64,000 nucleotides of DNA from Terriglobia bacterium (GCA_020073215.1 JAIQFO010000006.1:1-64000), one strand, 5' to 3'; shown: positions 33,532-43,225, counted from the first letter of the stretch. The notes: generated by a model from the sequence alone, not told the origin. Made by a program: numbers and translations.

Positions 33532-34514
33532 AAATCTCGAATTCCGCTTCTGCCAAAGGTGCTGATCCCGAGCGTTTACAATCAGACATGGGACCGGACC
33601 CGATGAAACTGAGACATGTGGTGGAGTCGCAGCAGTTCACCGTCCCCGTGTTGATGGAGCTCTTTGTCCGCGCCCGCGGCATGGAGCGGCTGGTAGCCCG
33701 GGGAGGCTCGCTCGATTACCAGAACCGGATCATGGCGACGGTGTTCTACGCACCCTCGACGCGCACGCGCTTTTCCTTCGAAGCTGCCATGCATCGTTTG
33801 GGCGGCCATGTGCTTTCGACCGAGCAGGCCCAAGTGTTCTCCTCAGAGATCGAAGGCGAGCAAGTCGAGGATTCCATCCGCGTCATTGCCAGCTATTGCG
33901 ACCTCATCGTCATTCGCCACCATGAAGAAGGCGGCGCCCAGCGTGCCGCACAGGTTTCCCCGGTTCCGGTGATCAACGCCGGGGACGGCAACGGCGGCCA
34001 GCATCCCACGCAGGCTCTCCTCGATCTTTACACCATCTACCGCGAGCGGCCTCTCGACGGCTTGAGTGTGGCCATCATCGGCGAACTGGATAAGGGGCGC
34101 ACCGCCCGCTCGCTAGCCTACCTGTTGGCGAAGTTCGAACGGGTAAAGATCTTTTTCGTCAGCCCCCCCGAACTCCAGATGAAGCCCGATATTCTGGAAT
34201 ACCTGGACGAACATGACGTCCGCTACGAACTTGAGTCCGACCTCGACCGTGTCATCCGCGAGGTCGACGTGGTCTACCAGACCCGAGTCAAACCCGAGCG
34301 GGTACACGACGTCAAAGCTCTGAAGCGGTTCGCGATTGACTCAGCGGTCCTGCAGCGCATGAAACCGGATGCCATGATCCTTCATCCGCTTCCTCGCACG
34401 GTTGAGCTCGACAAGACCGTCGACGATGATCCCAGAGCCCACTACTTCCGCCAGGCCGTCAACGGCCTCTACGTCCGCATGGCCCTGCTCACCATGCTGC
34501 TGGATAAAGACTAG
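33528..34514 (+). CDS. PyrB-like carbamoyltransferase with altered catalytic loop
   Basis: A carbamoyltransferase closest by eye to E. coli-type aspartate transcarbamoylase: YAPSTRTRFSFEAAMHRLGG, VIRHHEEG, NAGDGNGGQHPTQALLDLYTI, GELDKGRTARS, TRVKPER and MILHPLPR...AVNGLYVRMALLTMLL. However the 80s loop, which in ATCase supplies Lys84 (GKKGE), reads SSEIEGEQ, with Ile-Glu at the two Lys positions; Gln231 is Lys. The other catalytic residues (STRTR, R105-, H134-, R167-, R229-equivalents) are kept. The gene overlaps arcC (ATGA). It may be a neofunctionalised carbamoyltransferase rather than PyrB; a later Met (residue 26) is another possible start. Confidence 0.8.
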   Translation: MKISNSASAKGADPERLQSDMGPDPMKLRHVVESQQFTVPVLMELFVRARGMERLVARGGSLDYQNRIMATVFYAPSTRTRFSFEAAMHRLGGHVLSTEQAQVFSSEIEGEQVEDSIRVIASYCDLIVIRHHEEGGAQRAAQVSPVPVINAGDGNGGQHPTQALLDLYTIYRERPLDGLSVAIIGELDKGRTARSLAYLLAKFERVKIFFVSPPELQMKPDILEYLDEHDVRYELESDLDRVIREVDVVYQTRVKPERVHDVKALKRFAIDSAVLQRMKPDAMILHPLPRTVELDKTVDDDPRAHYFRQAVNGLYVRMALLTMLLDKD

Positions 34515-34766
34515 ACAGTTCTTGATTTGTACTCGGCTTGGCCTTACGGGCAACGCTGAGTCACGCAGTGAAAGTGGTATTTCTTTGCTCCGCTAAGTGG
34601 ATATTGATTTCCGGCAGGTCGCGCTCCCACACTACTGCAACAGAATCGTTAACCAAATCTGACGTGGCATTTTTCGTGGCCAGAACCTCTAGTGCTCAAG
34701 GGGCCGCCGTGGAGGACATCTTGATGTCGTGAACCTCGGGCTACAATTGTCCCTTCGAAAGGCACT

Positions 34767-37157
34767 ATGAAGACCCACCGTATGTTCCCTTGCATTCTCC
34801 TGGTTGTCTTGTTCTCGGCGGCCGTAATTCCAACTGGGGCTGAGGCAGGCGCCGCCGAACTCGCAACCAACACCGCACTCTTGCCCACAGGAGTGCGTCT
34901 GGACGCGGTTGGAGACGCGATCGATTTGGGCAGCATGCCGCTGGCGATGGCCCTCGCGCCCGGCGGCGACAAACTCGTCGTCGTTCTCAGTGGCTGGCGC
35001 GAGCAGGGCGTGCAGATCGTCGATCTGAAATCGCGTCAGGTCCTGCAGACGTTGATCCAGCCCGCGGCCTTCTTTGGCATTGCGTTCTCTCGCGACGGCA
35101 GGGAACTCTTCGTATCGGGCGGCAATGATGACACGATTTTCTGCTACTCGTGGCGAGATGGGGCCGCAGCCATGCAACGGAAGATCGTGCTCGCCGAGAA
35201 AGCGCCGGAGAAGCCTGGTTCCCGGTATCCTGCAGGCCTCGCCGTCTCGCGAACGGGCAACTACCTGTATGTTGCCGAGAACGTGGCGGACAGCCTTGCG
35301 GTGGTTGATCTCGCCACTGCAAAAGTCGTGCAGCGGTTTCCGACCGATCATTACCCCTATGCCGTCGAAACTGCCGCCAACGGAAAAGTGTACGTTTCTG
35401 CGTGGGCAGCCGATACGGTCGCGGAATTTCAGACGAAGCCGGACGGGCTGCTGACTCCCATGGGCAAGCTGAAGGTTGGACCTCGCCCCTCGGCTCTGCT
35501 TTCGAATCGGTCCGGCTCCCGGTTGTTTGCCGCGCTGGCAGGTACCGATCAGATCGCCGTCGTCGACACCGCGCGTAGGACGGTCCTGCGCTACCTGAGC
35601 GATGCCGCACCTGCCGGGCCCGCCGAAGGAAGCACACCGAATGCGTTGGCTCTGTCGCCTGATGAGTCGCAGCTTTTCGTGGCCGAGGCCGACAACAATG
35701 CCGTGGCCGTCTTCGACGTTTCTGAAAAGCGCTCGGGCTCCGTGCCGTCGCTATTGCAGGGCCGCATACCAACCGATTGGTACCCAACCGCGGTCCTCGA
35801 TGCCGGGGGCCAACTTCTCGTGCTCAATGGCAAGGGCCACGGAAGTCATGCCAATCCTGACGGCCCCATTCCAGGGGAAGGGCTCAAGCGACCGTTGGGT
35901 TATGACTTAGGGCAGCTCAATGGGACCCTGCGCTCGAGTCCGGACCAACTCTCTTCCAGTACGTTGGCCGGGTACTCGCGGCGAGTTGCGGAAGCGAACA
36001 ACTGGCAGGCCCCGCGGAGACATAAAGACTATCCGCCTTTCAAACACGTGGTCTACATCATCAAGGAGAATCGCACCTATGACCAGGTGTTAGGTGACAT
36101 GAAAGAAGGCGACGGTGATCCCTCGCTGGTCTTTTTCGGACAAGCCATATCTCCCAATCATCACGCCCTCGCTTTACGTTTCGGACTGTTCGACCGGTTT
36201 TTTACGAATGCGGAGGTGAGCTCGCAAGGTCACATCTGGTCAACGGCGGCCTACGTCACCGATTTCGGAGAGAAGGTAATCCCTTCCGCCTACTCCGACA
36301 GGCGTGAAGGTGTGGATGGCGAGGAAATCGACGAACCCATCAACGGCTTTCTCTGGACGCTGGCCAGGAAAAAGGGAATCAGTTTTCGTGATTACGGCGA
36401 AATGGTCAAAGTGCCCGAGGGGTGGCCGGTAACCCAGAAGGAGGTAGCGTCTAGCGTCAGTCCAACGTACCCTGCCTTTGACTTGAAGACTCCCGACCAG
36501 GCGCGGGCCGATGCCTGGATCGCCGAACTCGGAGAGTTTGTCCGCAAGGGAGAAATGCCAAAGCTCGAAGTCATGCACTTGCCCAGCGATCACACCGCCG
36601 GCGGACGCGCGGGCTATCGAACCCCCCGCGCCTTCATGGCCGACAACGATCTAGCGCTCGGCAGGATTGTCGAAGCGCTCTCGAAATCGCCTTTCTGGAA
36701 AGACACTGTGATCTTTGTGCTCGAGGATGATTCGCAGTCAGGACCAGACCACATCGACTCCCATCGCTCGTGTTTCTTCGCCATCTCCGCTTACAGCCGC
36801 GCCGGCACCATCCACCGCTTTGTCAATACGACGGACGTGGTAGCCGCGATTGAAGACATTCTGGGATTGGAGCGGCTCTCCAAGTTCGACTACTTCAGCC
36901 GACCTTTATCCGACATCTTTGTCGGGACCCCGGACCTTACTCCGTGGACGTCGATTGTTCCTCAAGTAGATATGAACGAGACCAACGCCCCCGCAACGGC
37001 AGCGGCCCGAGCGTCCGCGAGGTTGGATTTCAGCGCACCGGATCGCGTCGATGACGCCATGTTCAATGAAATACTCTGGAGCATGATGAAAGGATCGGAA
37101 CCTTTGCCGGAGACCCATGCCAAAGCGCCGCTGCACGCCTATCGAGCCGGCCGCTGA
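34767..37157 (+). CDS. Secreted beta-propeller and phosphoesterase protein (YncE-like plus alkaline phosphatase-like)
   Basis: This 796-residue exported protein has a signal peptide (MFPCILLVVLFSAAVIPTGAEA). Residues ~40-380 form a seven-bladed YVTN/YncE propeller (PGGDKLVVVLSG, SRTGNYLYVAENVADSLAVVDLATAKVVQ, SPDESQLFVAEADNNAVAVFD). Residues ~410-790 are a phosphoesterase of the alkaline-phosphatase superfamily (HVVYIIKENRTYDQVLGDM, SQGHIWSTAAYVTD, DHTAGGRAGYRTP, FVLEDDSQSGPDHIDSHRS). Catalytic identity and substrate are unknown. It is a common acidobacterial architecture. Confidence 0.9.
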   Translation: MKTHRMFPCILLVVLFSAAVIPTGAEAGAAELATNTALLPTGVRLDAVGDAIDLGSMPLAMALAPGGDKLVVVLSGWREQGVQIVDLKSRQVLQTLIQPAAFFGIAFSRDGRELFVSGGNDDTIFCYSWRDGAAAMQRKIVLAEKAPEKPGSRYPAGLAVSRTGNYLYVAENVADSLAVVDLATAKVVQRFPTDHYPYAVETAANGKVYVSAWAADTVAEFQTKPDGLLTPMGKLKVGPRPSALLSNRSGSRLFAALAGTDQIAVVDTARRTVLRYLSDAAPAGPAEGSTPNALALSPDESQLFVAEADNNAVAVFDVSEKRSGSVPSLLQGRIPTDWYPTAVLDAGGQLLVLNGKGHGSHANPDGPIPGEGLKRPLGYDLGQLNGTLRSSPDQLSSSTLAGYSRRVAEANNWQAPRRHKDYPPFKHVVYIIKENRTYDQVLGDMKEGDGDPSLVFFGQAISPNHHALALRFGLFDRFFTNAEVSSQGHIWSTAAYVTDFGEKVIPSAYSDRREGVDGEEIDEPINGFLWTLARKKGISFRDYGEMVKVPEGWPVTQKEVASSVSPTYPAFDLKTPDQARADAWIAELGEFVRKGEMPKLEVMHLPSDHTAGGRAGYRTPRAFMADNDLALGRIVEALSKSPFWKDTVIFVLEDDSQSGPDHIDSHRSCFFAISAYSRAGTIHRFVNTTDVVAAIEDILGLERLSKFDYFSRPLSDIFVGTPDLTPWTSIVPQVDMNETNAPATAAARASARLDFSAPDRVDDAMFNEILWSMMKGSEPLPETHAKAPLHAYRAGR

Positions 37158-37266
37158 ACATTGGGGTGCAGGATCGAGACCCGGCAGCGCTCTCTCGGCC
37201 CGCGTAAGCGAGCCTTCGCCACTGGCAGGCCCGAGGGGACGGAGCCTGCCGATCGCTTCCCTGTGC

Positions 37267-38481
37267 CTATCGCTTCTCGATTACCTTCTTGATGCGCTCG
37301 AACGCCCAGTCGATTTCTTCGCGCGTAATGACCAGGGGCGGCGCGATCCGGATCACGCGGTCATGCGTTTCCTTGCAGAGCAGGCCTTCCTCTTTCAGCG
37401 CCTCGCAGTACGGCCGTGCCGGGCTGTGCAGTTCGATGCCAATCCAGAGGCCGCGGCCGCGCACCTCTTTCAGATCCGGGCTGCGCAACGTGCACAGTTT
37501 CTCCAGGAAGTAGCCGCCCAGCTCGGCCGAGCGCTCGGGCAGTTTTTCTTCGATCAGTACCCGCAGCGCCGCCCGCGCCACGGCGCAGGCCAGCGGATTG
37601 CCGCCAAAGGTGCTGCCGTGGTCGCCGGGATGAAACACGCCCAGGATTTCCTTGGACGCAAGCACGGCGGACACCGGATAAAAGCCGCCGGAAAGCGCTT
37701 TGCCCACGATGATGGCGTCAGGCCGTATGCCCTCGTGCATGTAGGCGAACAGCTTGCCGGTGCGGCCGAGGCCGGACTGGATCTCGTCGGCAATCAGAAG
37801 CACGCGATTCTGCTGGCAGATGGCCGCCGCCTCTTTCAGGAATCCGGCGGGCGGAATCACAATGCCCGCTTCTCCCTGGATGGGCTCGACCAGGAACGCA
37901 CACGTATTCGGAGTAATCGCGCCGCGCAACGCCGCCGCATCGCCGTACGGGATAATCTTGAACCCGGGCGTGAACGGGCCGAAGCCGTCGCGGTACTGCT
38001 CGTCGGTCGAGAAGCCGACAATCGTTACCGTGCGTCCGTGAAAATTGTTGGCGCACACAATAATCTCGGCCTTGCCGTCCGGAATGCCCTTGACCTTGTG
38101 CCCCCACTTGCGGGCGGCCTTGACCGCGGTCTCTACCGCCTCGGCGCCCGAGTTCATGGGCAGCGTCATCTCGAAGCCGGTAAGCTCATGCAGTTGCTGG
38201 AGGAGCAAGGGCAGCTGGTCGTTGCGGAAAGCCCGCGAAGTGAGCGTGACTTTGTGCGCCTGATCAACCAGGGCGCTGAGGATCTTGGGGTGGCAGTGGC
38301 CCTGGTTCACCGCGGAATAAGCGGCCAGGCAGTCCAGATACTTCTTGCCTTCCACGTCATAGACCCAGCAGCCCTGGGCGCGGTCAATGACGACATCGAG
38401 CGGATGGTAGTTATGAGCTCCGTATTGTTCTTCGAGCTGTATGAATTCCTGGGTCTGGTTCTTTTCTTCGGTGACGGGCAT
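37267..38481 (-). CDS. rocD: Ornithine aminotransferase-like class III aminotransferase
   Basis: The 404-residue PLP enzyme has the class III layout: [108 protein letters not shown] (Lys for PLP) and [13 protein letters not shown]. The [13 protein letters not shown] and SRAFRNDQ segments are typical of ornithine--oxo-acid transaminase, which makes glutamate semialdehyde. Together with argF nearby this supports ornithine catabolism, though the gene is on the opposite strand and not in that operon. Confidence 0.93.
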   Translation of the reverse strand: MPVTEEKNQTQEFIQLEEQYGAHNYHPLDVVIDRAQGCWVYDVEGKKYLDCLAAYSAVNQGHCHPKILSALVDQAHKVTLTSRAFRNDQLPLLLQQLHELTGFEMTLPMNSGAEAVETAVKAARKWGHKVKGIPDGKAEIIVCANNFHGRTVTIVGFSTDEQYRDGFGPFTPGFKIIPYGDAAALRGAITPNTCAFLVEPIQGEAGIVIPPAGFLKEAAAICQQNRVLLIADEIQSGLGRTGKLFAYMHEGIRPDAIIVGKALSGGFYPVSAVLASKEILGVFHPGDHGSTFGGNPLACAVARAALRVLIEEKLPERSAELGGYFLEKLCTLRSPDLKEVRGRGLWIGIELHSPARPYCEALKEEGLLCKETHDRVIRIAPPLVITREEIDWAFERIKKVIEKR

Positions 38482-38952
38482 GTGCCTTCTCTCTTTCCTT
38501 ACCTGTCTTAAACTTTGGGGGTCAGTTGTCTATTCTACGGATCGGCGTCTGTTTCCCTCTAAGGATACGCCTTGTCCGCTGGGCTTGCACCAACCATGCG
38601 GGGATTCTTTGCTTCGATCACATCCGAACTACGCAGGAGGATAACGCAAAGTAGTCTTGCGCATTTTCACTTTGGGAATTTTCTCATGATTTCCTCTCGA
38701 TCGCCAACTCGCTTGTGATCTACATCACGTCCGCAGCGGTGGGGAGTGACGGACGAGCATTCGTCGGACGCGCCCGCTCTCCGTCAGCATAACTCCGCGT
38801 AGTCAAATCGAAGCTGCGTCTCAACCGTCTAACTCACAGTAACTACGGGTCATAAACTTCTGGTATCTCTGTGTTCTTTTCGGCCTGTCGCGTGCTATGC
38901 CCTCGGTATCTCTCTGGCCGAAGTTTCACAGAAGAGAAGACTGGACCCAGCC
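38482..38952. other. Intergenic region with CRP/FNR-like site
   Basis: This 470-base gap between divergent genes holds the palindrome at 38715. The short ORFs in it lack family character. I see no RNA gene or terminator. Confidence 0.45.
38715..38728. promoter_or_regulatory. CRP/FNR-family-like operator between rocD and the Cys-rich protein
   Basis: GTGATCTACATCAC has GTGAT/ATCAC arms spaced by four bases. It is about 230 bases from each flanking start codon, farther than the sites at 1514 and 20509, so the controlled gene is unclear. Confidence 0.5.
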
Positions 38953-39228
38953 ATGCTGCATAAATGTGCCAACCCCGAGTGCTCAGCGCCCTTCCTCTCC
39001 CTTCGGGAAGGGAAGCTGTTCCTAGCCGAAACTTTTCCTTCCCAGAATGGCTTCGCATTCAACGGCAACCGGCGAAAGCCGCGCCAGCGCGAGCACTTCT
39101 GGCTCTGCGATGCCTGCTCCGCTCACTTCACGCTGCGCTTCGACAACACTCTTGGGATGTTGACCGTTCCCCTCAGCATCCGCTCCGCTCCGCGCTACCT
39201 CACTCGCGCCGCTGGCAGCGCGAGTTGA
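38953..39228 (+). CDS. Small Cys-rich (zinc-ribbon-like) protein
   Basis: The 91-residue product has two cysteine pairs: HKCANPECSAPF near the N terminus and WLCDACSAHFTL in the middle, which suits a zinc ribbon. Between them is a hydrophobic and charged segment (LSLREGKLFLAETFP). No family is recognised. It lies 15-20 bases ahead of the next Cys-rich gene on the same strand, so the two probably form an operon. Confidence 0.6.
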   Translation: MLHKCANPECSAPFLSLREGKLFLAETFPSQNGFAFNGNRRKPRQREHFWLCDACSAHFTLRFDNTLGMLTVPLSIRSAPRYLTRAAGSAS

Positions 39229-39246
39229 TCATCAGGGAGCCCTGTG

Positions 39247-39741
39247 ATGGATAACCCAATCCGAAAAAATTGTCCTTGCCTGGTTTGCGGTCGCGACTCG
39301 TTCCGCCACACTGGATGGTTCCTCGTCATCGAGAATCGCTGGCTCGACCGTCTCAAGATCCTTTCCTGGCATCCTTCGCTCGCCAAGCACAAAGACGTGC
39401 ACAGCGTCTGCTGCCGGCGGCATCTCAAAACGCTCATCGCCCACTGGCTCACCGAAGCCAGCCTTCATCTTCCTCCAGCGAACCGTCTTCCCATGCCCAT
39501 CGGCAGCGACCCGGTTCTCACCGATGTCGATCTCGGCCCCCAATCGGTGGGCCGCCTGATCGGCGAATTAGCGGTTCATCGCGAAGCCTTTTCCAGCGGC
39601 TGGTCCGGTTCTCCCGCTGCCCTCGAATGCATCCTCGACGCCCTCGTCACCCCCGGAGAGGAGAACGAACCCCGCGCGCTGAAGTTCCATCCTCAGCTCT
39701 TCGATCCACCCAAGCCTCGGCACGAATTATCCCTCCAATAA
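39247..39741 (+). CDS. Small protein with CxxC motifs
   Basis: The 164-residue product begins MDNPIRKNCPCLVCGRDSFRHTGWF, with CPCLVCG, and has a second cysteine pair (HSVCCRRHLKTLIAHW) close to it, suggesting one zinc site. The middle and C-terminal parts have no domain that I recognise. The ATG at 39247 follows AGGGAG and is preferred to the GTG three bases earlier. It probably forms a two-gene unit with the Cys-rich protein upstream. Confidence 0.6.
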   Translation: MDNPIRKNCPCLVCGRDSFRHTGWFLVIENRWLDRLKILSWHPSLAKHKDVHSVCCRRHLKTLIAHWLTEASLHLPPANRLPMPIGSDPVLTDVDLGPQSVGRLIGELAVHREAFSSGWSGSPAALECILDALVTPGEENEPRALKFHPQLFDPPKPRHELSLQ

Positions 39742-39755
39742 GGCGCCGGCGGAGT

Positions 39756-40841
39756 CTAGCTCCGCCGGCGCTCCTTCCACACTCGCCAGTCTTTCTCCAT
39801 CGCGTCTGCCATCGCCTGCGCCGCTCCCGCCAGCCAGCCCCTTTTTCGCCCCCGTAAATCTTTCAGGATTGCCTTCCGCTTCTCCGCCGTTCCCAGATGA
39901 ACATTCGCAGTCTCTCTGCCCATCGCCTCCAGCAGCCGCAGTTCCCTTTTGCTCGTCTTTAATTCATCCAGTTCGATGCGCGAGCAATGCGGCGACAGCC
40001 GCCGCACAATCCAGCTTCCCCGCATCTGCACGTACGGATCGGGACAGCGCACCGCCTCCTTCAGAATCGCGCCATACAGAATCTCTGCCGTCGCTTGCTT
40101 CGGATTCACCCAGTGCAACGCCGAGGGCAACAGCGCCTTCGCTTCCCGCGCCACACGCGCGCCCCTCCACTCCGCGATCGCTACCAACCGCACCCGTCCC
40201 AGGCTTCCCAGCCCGGCCCTTCGCCGTGCCAGCCGATACGGGATCCCGCGCTCCGGCAGCAGATGCTCAATCGCCTCGCGCGCGCTTTCTGGAACTTCTC
40301 CCTTGGCCGTAGGCAGACGATCCATCTTCCCCCAGAACACAGCCGGATCGCGCAGCTTGCTCTCCGCGATCGCCCGCAACTACTCATGATTCTCGCCCAA
40401 CACAAATGCCCGCCCGCCCGACTCCATGCTGCGCTCGTATCCCGCCAAAATCGCCGCCACTGACTCTTTCGGCTTCATCGCCAGGCGATGCGCCCGTATC
40501 GCCAGCAGCGCGCTCGCCGCGAGCCGGACCAGATCCATGGTGTAGGGATACACACCGGCTTCGTCAAAATCGTTGATCCCCCACACCAGCCGCCCCTCAC
40601 AATCTCGCCAGGTGCCAAAATTCTCCACGTGCAGATCGCCCACCGACAAAAGACGAGGCGCCTGGTCGAGTTTCGCACACACCTCCGGCCACAGCTGCAA
40701 CCACCGGTAAAACGTAGCCCGCAGGAACGGAAACGGACCCCCCGCCATCTGTTCGTGCTTGAACTTAAGATCGGGCTCCACAATTCGGATGTGCGACCCC
40801 AGCCAATCCTCATACTTCTGGGTAGCCTTAACAATATTCAT
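39756..40841 (-). pseudogene. DUF2252 family protein interrupted by an in-frame amber codon
   Basis: Reading on the minus strand from the Met at 40841, the DUF2252 pattern (LLSVGDLHVENFGTWRDCEGRLVWGINDFDEAGVYPYTMDLVRLAASALLA) runs to GGRAFVLGENHE and then meets TAG at 40380-40382. The same frame continues at once with LRAIAESKLRDPAVFWGKMDRL and the rest of the family (VRLVAIAEWRGARVAREAKAL, GSWIVRRLSPHCSRIELDEL). A TGG-to-TAG change (Trp to stop) explains the break. It is a pseudogene, a sequencing error or a readthrough gene. DUF2252 proteins are kinase-like in fold, function unknown. Confidence 0.85.
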
Positions 40842-40908
40842 GGCCGCTAACAATAGGAACGCAGCTCTACCTTGTCAAGGCAGATGGAACCGCGCACTCC
40901 GTCCTGTT

Positions 40909-43128
40909 ATGATGTGCGCGCCCATGTTGCGAAATTCTCATCTGGAATTGTGGGGACGGGTGCGAGTGTGGGGACGGGCGTCCTCGCCCGTCCAAGCCGA
41001 GCGAACCGGGGTCCCGGTCAAGCCCGGTTTTGGCTTGACGGGGTGGAGGAGCTCGGCAGCCGCCAGTGGCCACCGTAACTCTGGACTCGCTCTTGCCCTC
41101 TTTCTGCTCGCAGTCTCCCCAACCCTCCAAGCCCTCCCCGCCCCGAAAACGCCGCCGCCGGCGCCGCACCCCGTCCGCCTGGTCCAGCAATCGATCCCCA
41201 TGCCCGACGGCGTCCACCTCGCTGCCACGCTCTACATGCCCAGCGACGCCAAGCCCGGCGAAAAATTTCCCGCCCTGCTCGAATATCTCCCCTATCGCAA
41301 AGACGATGCCACTGCCGCCCGCGACTATCCCATCCACGCCTGGTTCGCCGCCCGCGGATACGTCAGCGTCCGAGTGGATATCCGAGGCTTCGGCGCGAGC
41401 GAAGGTAGGCCCACCGACCGGGAATATTCCGAGCAGGAGCAACGCGACGGGGAGCAAGTCATCGCCTGGCTGGCCGCTCAGCCCTGGTCCACCGGCAAAG
41501 TGGGAATGTTCGGCATTTCCTGGGGAGGCTTCAACTCCATCCAGATGGCTATGCGTCATCCGCCCGCGCTCAAAGCCATCCTGGCCGTCGACGCCACCGA
41601 GCAACTCTTCCACGATGACATCCACTACATCGACGGCATGATGCACTTCGACGAGTTCGAACTGAACATGGACCTCGCCCCCGCCATGACCGCAGCCCCC
41701 GACTACTCGCTCGACGAAAAAGTTCTAGGTCCGCGCTTCGACTCCGCGCCCTGGTCCCTGCTCTACCTCAAGCATCAGCGCGACGGCGAATTCTGGCGCG
41801 CCCCCGTCCGCCCGCTAAGCGAAATCAAAATCCCCTGCTTCCTGATCGGAGGCCTGCTCGATGGCTATCGCGATTCCATCCCCCGCATGTTCGAGCAAGT
41901 CAAAGCTCCGGTCAAAGCCATCATCGGCCCATGGAATCACACCTTCCCCCACGACGCCGAACCCGGCCCCCAAATCGAATGGCGAGATCAGGCCCTCCGC
42001 TGGTGGGATTACTGGCTCAAAAACCGCAACACCGGAATCATGGAAGAGCCGCCGCTATCCATTTATATGCAAGACTGGCACGCCCCCGACGCGCACCTCA
42101 AAACCGTACCGGGAAAATGGCGAGGTGAAATTGGGTGGCCACCCAGGAACGTGGCGAACACGACCCTCTACCTCTACGATACTCACGCCCTCTACACCGA
42201 TGCCGCCAAGCCCGCCGTCCATCAACTCCGCTACATTCCAAGCGTTGGCGTAGAAGCCGGATTCTGGTGGGGAGAGTTGCTCACCGACCAGCGCCCCGCC
42301 GACGCTTTCAGCCTAACCTACGATTCCGCCCCGCTGAAAACAGAACTTACCATCCTAGGACGCCCCCACGCCCTGCTTCAAGCAAGTTCGTCCGCCCCGC
42401 TCGCCAACTGGTTCGTGCGCCTCTCCGATGTAGCTCCCGACGGCACCACAACCCAAGTTACGGGAGCGGGACTGAACGGCACGCAGCGCGACAACGCCTC
42501 CGACCCCAAGGACCTGGTCCCGAATCAGACTTACTCGCTAGATATAGAAATGCATCTCACCACCTGGACCTTCCCCAAAGGCCATCGCATTCGCCTCGCA
42601 ATCTCGAACGCGCTCTGGCCCATGATCTGGCCAACTCCCTATGCGATGACGACCACCCTGCAACTGGGCGGCGACACCGGATCACGCTTGACCGTGCCGC
42701 TAGTCCCACCCTCGATGTACGCCGCTCCCGAATTCGCGCCTCCCGAGCCCTCCGAGCAGCGCAATGACTTTCAGTCCGTAGGTTTCCCCTGGCCCGGCGA
42801 TTGGAAAACCGAACGCGACGAGCTCGACGGTAAAACAAAAGTGACGTGGAAGGGAAAGTCCGAAGAGATTTACCCCTGGGGAAAAGAAACCGACTTAGAA
42901 GACCTGACCTACGTTGCCGATGACAAGCACCCCGAAACTAGCTCCGTCGAAGGCGAAGCCAAAATCGTGATGGCCCTGAAGCAGCAAACCCTAACCTGGC
43001 AAGGCCACCTAACCCTAACCAGCGATGCCCAGAACTTCTACTACAAGTACACCCGCCAGCTATTCAAAGACGGCCAGCAGATCAAAGAGAAAACCTGGCA
43101 GGAAACGATTCCGCGAGACCACCAGTGA
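40909..43128 (+). CDS. CocE/NonD-family secreted hydrolase
   Basis: The reading frame enters the conserved region at about PTLQALPAPKTPPP, after a signal-like stretch (SGLALALFLLAVSPTLQA). The Ser hydrolase core follows: VRVDIRGFGASEGRPTDREYSEQEQRDGEQVIAWLAAQPWSTGKVGMFGISWGGFNSIQMA (nucleophile in GISWGG), IGGLLDGYRDSI, IGPWNHTFPHDAEPG, and a C-terminal jelly-roll (FVRLSDVAPDGTTTQVTGAGL, FPKGHRIRLAISNALWPMIWP). Members hydrolyse peptides, esters or acyl substrates. The start is uncertain: Met at 40909, 40912 or 40924 are candidates, and the region between start and signal contains a dispersed palindrome. Confidence 0.85.
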   Translation: MMCAPMLRNSHLELWGRVRVWGRASSPVQAERTGVPVKPGFGLTGWRSSAAASGHRNSGLALALFLLAVSPTLQALPAPKTPPPAPHPVRLVQQSIPMPDGVHLAATLYMPSDAKPGEKFPALLEYLPYRKDDATAARDYPIHAWFAARGYVSVRVDIRGFGASEGRPTDREYSEQEQRDGEQVIAWLAAQPWSTGKVGMFGISWGGFNSIQMAMRHPPALKAILAVDATEQLFHDDIHYIDGMMHFDEFELNMDLAPAMTAAPDYSLDEKVLGPRFDSAPWSLLYLKHQRDGEFWRAPVRPLSEIKIPCFLIGGLLDGYRDSIPRMFEQVKAPVKAIIGPWNHTFPHDAEPGPQIEWRDQALRWWDYWLKNRNTGIMEEPPLSIYMQDWHAPDAHLKTVPGKWRGEIGWPPRNVANTTLYLYDTHALYTDAAKPAVHQLRYIPSVGVEAGFWWGELLTDQRPADAFSLTYDSAPLKTELTILGRPHALLQASSSAPLANWFVRLSDVAPDGTTTQVTGAGLNGTQRDNASDPKDLVPNQTYSLDIEMHLTTWTFPKGHRIRLAISNALWPMIWPTPYAMTTTLQLGGDTGSRLTVPLVPPSMYAAPEFAPPEPSEQRNDFQSVGFPWPGDWKTERDELDGKTKVTWKGKSEEIYPWGKETDLEDLTYVADDKHPETSSVEGEAKIVMALKQQTLTWQGHLTLTSDAQNFYYKYTRQLFKDGQQIKEKTWQETIPRDHQ
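40972..40993. repeat. Palindromic element in the CocE-type gene's 5' coding region
   Basis: GGACGGGCG and CGCCCGTCC flank a TCCT loop. It belongs to the dispersed palindrome family and lies between the candidate start codons and the signal peptide-like region of the hydrolase. Confidence 0.75.
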
Positions 43129-43225
43129 GACTCAGGCGTCACAACGGAGGCGATGAGTGAAATCTGATTTCGTCAACTAGCGCAAGCCTATGGAAGACCG
43201 CCCAACTTCGGCGTAAAGTGCTGGC

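Noticed and set aside
37117-38511. 464-residue plus-strand ORF
   Set aside because: Antisense of rocD; its longer length comes from the G+C bias, not from coding.
40380-40853. Two separate genes instead of one broken DUF2252 gene
   Set aside because: The second piece has no start signal and continues the same frame and the same domain immediately after the stop codon.
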